A stretch of DNA of 10,873 nt from CAZSPT01 sp964608895 (GTDB lineage: Bacteria > Patescibacteriota > Patescibacteriia > 2-01-FULL-39-33). Position numbers and translations under genes: made by a program. Below the pieces are notes generated by a model. That model saw only the letters and a list, made by a program, of their open reading frames with translations, was not told the DNA's origin and did no database searches. Where the stretch lies: assembly GCA_964608895.1 (NCBI GenBank), contig CAZSPT010000027.1, positions 1 through 10,873 of the forward strand, given 5' to 3'. Position 1 is the stretch's first letter. Each line of letters begins with the position of its first letter. Below are positions 6,985 through 10,873 of this stretch, in pieces.

Positions 6985-8043
6985 ATGAAAATAATTTTGT
7001 CAGGCGGGGGGACGATGGGTTCGGTCAGCCCGTTGATCGCCACTGCCGAAGAAATTCTCCGCCAGCGGCCAAAAACCGAATTTTTATTCCTTGGAAGTAA
7101 ATCCGGACCGGAGCGGAAAGCGGTCGCCAGTTACAAAATCCCTTTTAAAAAAATCGCCTCTGGCAAATTTCGTCGCTATTTTAGTTGGCGCAATTTTTGG
7201 GATTTTTTTAAGATTTTTTGGGGATTTTGGGAAAGTCTTTGGATTTTGGCAAAATTTAGGCCGGTGGCGGTAATGGTTGCCGGAAGTTTTGTCGGAGTGC
7301 CGGTTGTTTGGAGCGCTTGGCTGCTTAGAATTCCGGTTTTAATTCATCAGCAGGATATTGTTCCCGGCTTAGCCAGTCGGCTGATGTCTCATTTTGCCCG
7401 AAAAATCAGCTGTTCTTTTGAGCCGTCTCTTAAAGATTTTTATCCTGGAAAAACTGTTTTAACCGGTAATCCGGTTCGGGGAGAATTTTTTTCTTGCAGT
7501 TTGGAAAAAAGTCGGGAGATTTTTGAGCTTAGAAAAAAATTGCCGGTTGTTTTGGTTCTCGGCGGCGGCACTGGAGCTGAAAAAATCAATCAGACGGTTG
7601 AAAAATCGTTGGCCGATATTCTTCAGTTTTGCCAACTGATTCATTTGACCGGCCGAGGGAAAAGTTTAAAAATTGAGGCTGAAAATTACCGTCAATTTGA
7701 ATTTTTAACCAATGAAATGATTGACGCTTTTTGTTTGGCCGATTTGGTGGTTAGCCGGGCCGGAATGTCCAGTTTGTCGGAATTTTCAATTCTCGCCAAA
7801 CCGGTGATTTTAATTCCGATTCCTGACAGCCATCAGGAGGAAAACGCTCGTTATTTTCAGAAGAATAACGCTGTTTTAGTGCTTGAACAGAACAGTTTGA
7901 CTCCTGAGCTTTTTACCGCCGCTGTTAAAGAGCTGCTTTTTAACCGAGCCAAGCGTCAGAATCTTTCCCGGAATATTTCCAAGATGATGAAGCCGGACGG
8001 CGCCCGGCGAGCGGCCGAAGAGCTTTTGAAAATAGCCGAATAA
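6985..8043 (+). CDS. murG: MurG-type UDP-GlcNAc transferase (lipid II synthase), histidine missing
   Basis: MurG adds GlcNAc from UDP-GlcNAc to lipid I at the cytoplasmic membrane face. The 352 residues match the family length and two-domain GT-B fold. Seen are the N-terminal glycine-rich loop SGGGTMGSVSPL (6-17), MVAGSFVGVPVVWSAW (97-112), HQQDIVPGLASRLM (121-134), VLTGNPVR (158-165), the second-domain glycine loop VLGGGTGAEKINQT (191-204), the nucleotide-binding SRAGMSSLSEFS (257-268) with E266, and PIPDSHQEENA (278-288). Oddities: the usual GGTGGHxxP has serine (S13) where histidine is conserved; HEQN is HQQD; GGSQGA is GGTGA. Residues 65-86 are extremely rich in Phe and Trp and lie where E. 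coli MurG has its membrane-contact patch. It starts eight bases after ftsW and ends one base before murC. A related UDP-sugar transferase is possible, but operon position makes MurG by far the best call. Confidence 0.93.
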   Translation: MKIILSGGGTMGSVSPLIATAEEILRQRPKTEFLFLGSKSGPERKAVASYKIPFKKIASGKFRRYFSWRNFWDFFKIFWGFWESLWILAKFRPVAVMVAGSFVGVPVVWSAWLLRIPVLIHQQDIVPGLASRLMSHFARKISCSFEPSLKDFYPGKTVLTGNPVRGEFFSCSLEKSREIFELRKKLPVVLVLGGGTGAEKINQTVEKSLADILQFCQLIHLTGRGKSLKIEAENYRQFEFLTNEMIDAFCLADLVVSRAGMSSLSEFSILAKPVILIPIPDSHQEENARYFQKNNAVLVLEQNSLTPELFTAAVKELLFNRAKRQNLSRNISKMMKPDGARRAAEELLKIAE

Positions 8044-8044
8044 T

Positions 8045-9625
8045 ATGGGAAAAATTAATTTAAATAAAGTTAGGAAAGTTTTCGCGATTGGGATCGGCGG
8101 AGCCGGGGTTTCGGCGGCGGTTCAACTTTTAGCGGCTTCTGGAAAAAAGGTTTCCGGAAGCGATTCGGCTAAAAATGAAATTACCGCCCGGCTGATTCAA
8201 GAAGGGGTGGCAGTGAAATATTCTCAGCCGGCTTCAGAAATTACCAAAAAAATTGATTTGGTTGTTTATTCGGTGGCTGTTCCGGCCAGTCATCCTCAGC
8301 GCCGGGCTGCTCGGCAGTTTGGAATTCCGGAATTAAGTTACCCCGAGCTTCTTGGTCTGCTGATGAAAGGGAAATATTCAATTGGAATTTCCGGCACCAA
8401 CGGCAAGACGACAACGACCGGGATGATTGGAAAAATTCTTTTTGAGGCTGATTGGGATCCGACAATTGTTGTCGGCGGCAAACTCCATTTCCTTAAAAAT
8501 AATTTTCGGCTTGGCAAGAGTGAATATTTTGTTTTTGAAAGTGATGAATACCGCCGGGCCTTTGACAATTATTCTCCCCGGACGGCGGTCGTCACCCAGA
8601 TTGTCGGCGATCATTTTGACTATTTCCGGGATTTAAGAGAAATTACGGCGGCTTTTCGGGATTATCTTTGCCGAGTTCCAAAATCCGGCTTAATTGTCGT
8701 CAACGGCGATGATAAAAATTGTCGCCGGGCCGTTGAAGGAGTTCAGGCGACAGTGGCGACTTTTAGTCCAACTAACCGGCCGGCCGACTATCAAGCTCGG
8801 GAAGTTTTAATTCAGGACGGCGGTCAGAAATTTTTGGTTTTTCGGAAGGGAAAGCGGCTGGGAGAAATATTTCTGCCGCTGCCGGCCGAATACAATTTAG
8901 CCAATGCTCTGGCGGCGGTTGCTTTGGCCGACCGGCTTGGTCTTGATTTTCGGGTGATTAAGCGGTCTTTGAAGGATTTTCAGGGAGCGGCCCGCCGGTT
9001 GGAAAAGCTCGGTCGGATTAACCGGACTGAAATTATCGCTGATTACGCCCATACGCCGGACGCTGTCGCCAAGACTATTGCCGCCTTAAAAAAAACTTAT
9101 CCCAAAAAAAGACTTTTGGCGGTTTTTCAGCCTCACCAGCTTAATCGGACGAAAAAACTTTTTTCAAAATTCGCCCAAGCGTTTAATCAAGCCGACCGGG
9201 CGATTATCTCCGATATTTTTTTTGTTCCCGGCCGAGAAAATCCTGAAGATTTCGCGGTTAATTCAAAAGAGCTCGCCGAGGCGGCTAAAAGCCGAGGGGC
9301 GGCGGTTGAATACGGCGGCAATTTGGAAAAAACTGAAACAATTATTGAAAAAAGTTTTTTGGATTTTGATTTAGTGGCGATAATCGGCGCCGGCAATATC
9401 TATCAACTGGCCCGAAAACTTGTTTCAAAAAAAGGCCGCCCTGTTTCTGACCGGCTTGTTGAAGAAAAAGAGCTTTCAAAAGAAAAATTAAACAAATTGT
9501 ATCGGAAGCCGAGGCCGAAAGAGTCAACCCCGGGCTTTTCTCAAGAGAAAGAGCTTTTGGAGCAGAAAAAATATTATCAAACCCGAAAAAAAACTTATTT
9601 AAAGATTAAAAGAAGAAAAAAATGA
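8045..9625 (+). CDS. murC: UDP-MurNAc--L-alanine ligase (MurC) with basic C-terminal tail
   Basis: MurC joins L-alanine to UDP-MurNAc using ATP in the cytoplasm. The N-terminal domain has the MurC/Mpl glycine motif AIGIGGAGVSAA (14-25) and SGSD (37-40). The central domain has P-loop GISGTNGKTTTTG (114-126), FESDEYRRAF (164-173) and VGDHFDYF (187-194); the C-terminal domain has IADYAHTPDAV (331-341) and FQPHQLNRTKKLF (361-373). FQPH..RT is a MurC hallmark. Three sites differ from classical MurC: GTHGK is GTNGK, DDYGHHP is ADYAHTP (MurE-like), and the G.HN motif before NALAA is AEYN (281-284). At 526 residues it is about 60-70 longer than usual because of a charged tail at about 462-526 ending KIKRRKK. 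Mpl is a less likely alternative, since the place between murG and murB is that of murC. One base separates it from murG, and its stop overlaps the murB start by four bases. Confidence 0.93.
   Translation: MGKINLNKVRKVFAIGIGGAGVSAAVQLLAASGKKVSGSDSAKNEITARLIQEGVAVKYSQPASEITKKIDLVVYSVAVPASHPQRRAARQFGIPELSYPELLGLLMKGKYSIGISGTNGKTTTTGMIGKILFEADWDPTIVVGGKLHFLKNNFRLGKSEYFVFESDEYRRAFDNYSPRTAVVTQIVGDHFDYFRDLREITAAFRDYLCRVPKSGLIVVNGDDKNCRRAVEGVQATVATFSPTNRPADYQAREVLIQDGGQKFLVFRKGKRLGEIFLPLPAEYNLANALAAVALADRLGLDFRVIKRSLKDFQGAARRLEKLGRINRTEIIADYAHTPDAVAKTIAALKKTYPKKRLLAVFQPHQLNRTKKLFSKFAQAFNQADRAIISDIFFVPGRENPEDFAVNSKELAEAAKSRGAAVEYGGNLEKTETIIEKSFLDFDLVAIIGAGNIYQLARKLVSKKGRPVSDRLVEEKELSKEKLNKLYRKPRPKESTPGFSQEKELLEQKKYYQTRKKTYLKIKRRKK
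9616..9625 (+). promoter_or_regulatory. murC stop / murB start junction with A7 run
   Basis: Seven adenines (9616-9622) run into TGA. In the murC frame they read A AAA AAA followed by the stop TGA (9623-9625), which is the form of a -1 slippery heptamer. The murB ATG (9622-9624) uses the last A. Ordinary stop-restart coupling is the default reading. Confidence 0.5.
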
Positions 9626-10578
9626 TTCCTGACCCGTTAAAAAAAATTGCTTCAATAGCGGAAAATCAACCCTTAGCTCCTTGGACGAGTTTCAAAATCG
9701 GCGGACCGGCCAGATTTTTTTGCTCTTCAAAAACCACCGAGCTTCCAAAGTTAATCGCCGTCGCCGAAGAGAATAATCTTGCTTGTTTTATTCTTGGCGG
9801 TGGAAGCAATCTTTTGGTAAGCGATCAAGGTTTTGACGGGCTGGTAATAAAATTGGCTGAAGAAAAGATAATTCGGACCGGTCGGCGATTGGTTTGCCCG
9901 GCCGGAGCACTGCTTTCCCGGGCGGTTGCCGAAGCGGCCGGAGCCGGCTTGGTTGGCTTGGCCTGGGCGGCCGGCATTCCCGGAACCGTTGGCGGAGCGG
10001 TTCGGGGAAATGCCGGAGCCTATGGCGGTTCAATTAGAGACAGTTTGGAAACCGCGGTTGTTTTGACAGCCGCCCGAAAAGAAAAAGAATTAACTCGGTC
10101 CGATTGCCGGTTCGGTTATCGGGTCAGCCGGTTCAGTCAGCCGGGCAACCAAGAGATTATTCTTAAGGCGGTTCTCCGGTTGGCTGTCGGAGATTCCGAA
10201 AAAATTAAGAATCAGGCGGCGGAAATCATCAGCCGGCGCCGGAAAAAATTCAGCCCTCGGCCGTCAGCCGGCAGTATTTTTAAGAATGTCCGTTTAACCG
10301 CCAAAGAAGCCGAAGAATTGGTCAAGAAGAAGTTGAAGATTCCCAAGGAATTTCTTGAGGAAAAAATTATTCCGGCCGCTTGGCTGATTGAAGCAGCCGG
10401 TTTAAAAGGAAAAAAAATCGGTCAAGCCCGGATTTCTGAAAAACATGGAGGAGTAATTGTTAATCTCGGCAGAGCTTCGGCTGAAGAAGTAGTGATTTTA
10501 ATTAGTTTAGCCAAACAAAAAGTGAGGCAGAAATTCGGTCTTCAGTTGATGGAGGAAATAGTTTATTTGGGATTTTAA
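9622..10578 (+). CDS. murB: UDP-N-acetylenolpyruvoylglucosamine reductase (MurB)
   Basis: MurB is a cytoplasmic FAD enzyme that reduces UDP-GlcNAc-enolpyruvate to UDP-MurNAc with NADPH, the step before MurC. The 318-residue sequence shows WTSFKIGGPARFF (21-33) and the FAD-binding ILGGGSNLLVSDQGFDG (57-73), GIPGTVGGAVRGNAGAYGG (118-136), CRFGYRVSRF (162-171), the catalytic serine in SAGSIFKN (215-222, S218), and a C-terminal domain with ISEKHGGVIVNLG (271-283) and a final glutamate in LMEEIVYLG (309-317), the proposed proton relay. The compact length and single short link after FGYR suggest a type II MurB like those of Firmicutes. Small variants are KNV where KNP is common, and RGNAGA where MNAGA is common. 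The ATG is inside the ATGA overlap with murC, which implies translational coupling. No Shine-Dalgarno sequence precedes it. Confidence 0.96.
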   Translation: MIPDPLKKIASIAENQPLAPWTSFKIGGPARFFCSSKTTELPKLIAVAEENNLACFILGGGSNLLVSDQGFDGLVIKLAEEKIIRTGRRLVCPAGALLSRAVAEAAGAGLVGLAWAAGIPGTVGGAVRGNAGAYGGSIRDSLETAVVLTAARKEKELTRSDCRFGYRVSRFSQPGNQEIILKAVLRLAVGDSEKIKNQAAEIISRRRKKFSPRPSAGSIFKNVRLTAKEAEELVKKKLKIPKEFLEEKIIPAAWLIEAAGLKGKKIGQARISEKHGGVIVNLGRASAEEVVILISLAKQKVRQKFGLQLMEEIVYLGF

Positions 10579-10579
10579 T

Positions 10580-10608
10580 TTGACAAAATTGTATATTTTT
10601 GTTAAAGA
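10580..10608 (+). promoter_or_regulatory. Possible promoter for the gene after murB
   Basis: A perfect TTGACA (10580-10585) starts two bases after the murB stop. At 17 bases the -10 would be TAAAGA (10603-10608), only three of six consensus bases. TATATT at 10592-10597 is a better -10 but lies too close to this -35. The call rests on the -35 element alone. Confidence 0.3.
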
Positions 10609-10654
10609 GATATTGTTGTTGAAAAATAGCGGTTAGTACCTAAAAATCAGAAAA

Positions 10655-10661
10655 AAGGAGG
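10655..10661 (+). promoter_or_regulatory. Strong Shine-Dalgarno AAGGAGG
   Basis: AAGGAGG lies 11 bases before the ATG at 10673, with a second weaker GAAGG just after it. It is the only strong Shine-Dalgarno sequence at a gene start in the window and fixes this start. Confidence 0.75.
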
Positions 10662-10672
10662 AAGGATTAGAG

Positions 10673-10873
10673 ATGTCTAATTTTCCAAATAATCTTGTTT
10701 GGTCGGATATTGTGCCGGCCGGGATACTTTTACTTTTAGTTTTGTTTGGTTTTTGGACCATTTTTACGGACAAGTCGGAAACTGCCGTGGATGAAAAAGG
10801 GTTGATAACGGTTAACCAGAATAGAAAACAGATAAAACCCAGAGATTTGTCAAAATTGTTTGACACTCAGATT
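10673..10873 (+). CDS. Unidentified single-helix membrane protein, N-terminal part (cut by right edge)
   Basis: An open frame of 67 codons begins at the ATG after AAGGAGG and runs off the window. It starts MSNFPNNLVWSDIVPAG, continues with a hydrophobic helix at about residues 14-32 (with LLLLVLFGFWTIF) and then turns hydrophilic (TDKSETAVDEKGLITVNQN). I do not recognise the family. The layout of a short N-terminus, one helix and a following domain would suit a bitopic division protein such as FtsQ, which often follows murB, and GLITVNQNRKQIKPRDLSKL loosely recalls the start of a POTRA domain. That is weak, and other anchored proteins are equally possible. The separate promoter candidate, the 94-base gap and the strong Shine-Dalgarno sequence suggest it may be expressed apart from murB. 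An antisense frame over the same bases has no such start signals. Confidence 0.7.
   Translation, partial: MSNFPNNLVWSDIVPAGILLLLVLFGFWTIFTDKSETAVDEKGLITVNQNRKQIKPRDLSKLFDTQI

Larger units (their letters stand above)
10579..10672 (+). other. Intergenic gap after murB
   Basis: The 94 bases contain no gene and no GC-rich hairpin with a T-run, so no intrinsic terminator is evident after murB. The gap is the largest break in the rightward set and contains a possible promoter and a strong ribosome binding site. Confidence 0.7.

Noticed and set aside
8241..8614. Cluster of overlapping minus- and plus-strand frames inside murC
   Set aside because: They overlap each other and the murC P-loop region, and their translations look like reverse readings of it.
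8045..9625. MurE identity for the murC gene
   Set aside because: Although YAHTPDAV and GTNGK are MurE-like, the N-terminal IGIGGAG...SGSD domain, FQPH..RT and the place between murG and murB all point to MurC.
513..9625. Alternative genetic code with TGA as Gly or Trp
   Set aside because: TGA ends the ligase gene and murC exactly at ATGA overlaps with the next genes. Tryptophan is coded by TGG, and no in-frame TGA interrupts conserved domains.
10579..10672. Intrinsic terminator after murB
   Set aside because: There is a T-run near 10596-10600, but I could not build a stable GC-rich stem before it.
10633..10866. 77-codon minus-strand frame at the right edge
   Set aside because: The plus-strand frame over the same bases has AAGGAGG and a clear membrane helix. 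The antisense frame has neither and is probably its shadow.

Overview
This window most likely comes from a member of the Candidate Phyla Radiation (Patescibacteria), perhaps Parcubacteria-like. That placement is an inference from sequence style. The peptidoglycan ligases and MurG carry divergent motif versions that I associate with that group, almost every gene lacks a Shine-Dalgarno sequence, genes are packed with gaps of about 0 to 22 bases, and the dcw cluster is trimmed. The standard code fits, because TGA ends two genes and the downstream genes restart in another frame. No rRNA, tRNA, CRISPR array or mobile element is visible.

Positions 1-2765 are a leftward (minus-strand) surface-polysaccharide operon. 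In transcription order it holds a Wzz/CapA-type chain-length regulator, an O-antigen ligase/polymerase-like membrane protein, and the N-terminal part of a GT4-type glycosyltransferase that runs off the left edge.

Positions 2766-2938 are a 173-base AT-rich divergent intergenic region. It carries a very good sigma70-type promoter facing right (TAGACA, 17 bases, TATAAT) and weaker leftward candidates.

Positions 2939-10578 are a rightward operon: a small three-helix membrane protein of unknown function, then mraY, murD, ftsW, murG, murC and murB in dcw order. MurB and MurC finish and extend UDP-MurNAc, MurD adds the glutamate, MraY transfers UDP-MurNAc-pentapeptide to undecaprenyl phosphate to make lipid I, MurG makes lipid II, and the SEDS protein FtsW polymerises it at the division site. 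murE, murF, ftsI, ddl, ftsQ, ftsA and ftsZ are not in the window.

Positions 10579-10672 are a short gap with a possible promoter and the only strong Shine-Dalgarno sequence in the window. It is followed by the start of an unidentified single-helix membrane protein that is cut by the right edge.

I see no wholly new system. The points most worth a second look are MurG without its conserved histidine and with an extremely aromatic membrane patch, MurC with MurE-like motifs and a basic tail, an A_AAA_AAA slippery heptamer that would fuse MurC in frame to MurB, a non-classical MurD, and the unknown small membrane protein that heads the operon.
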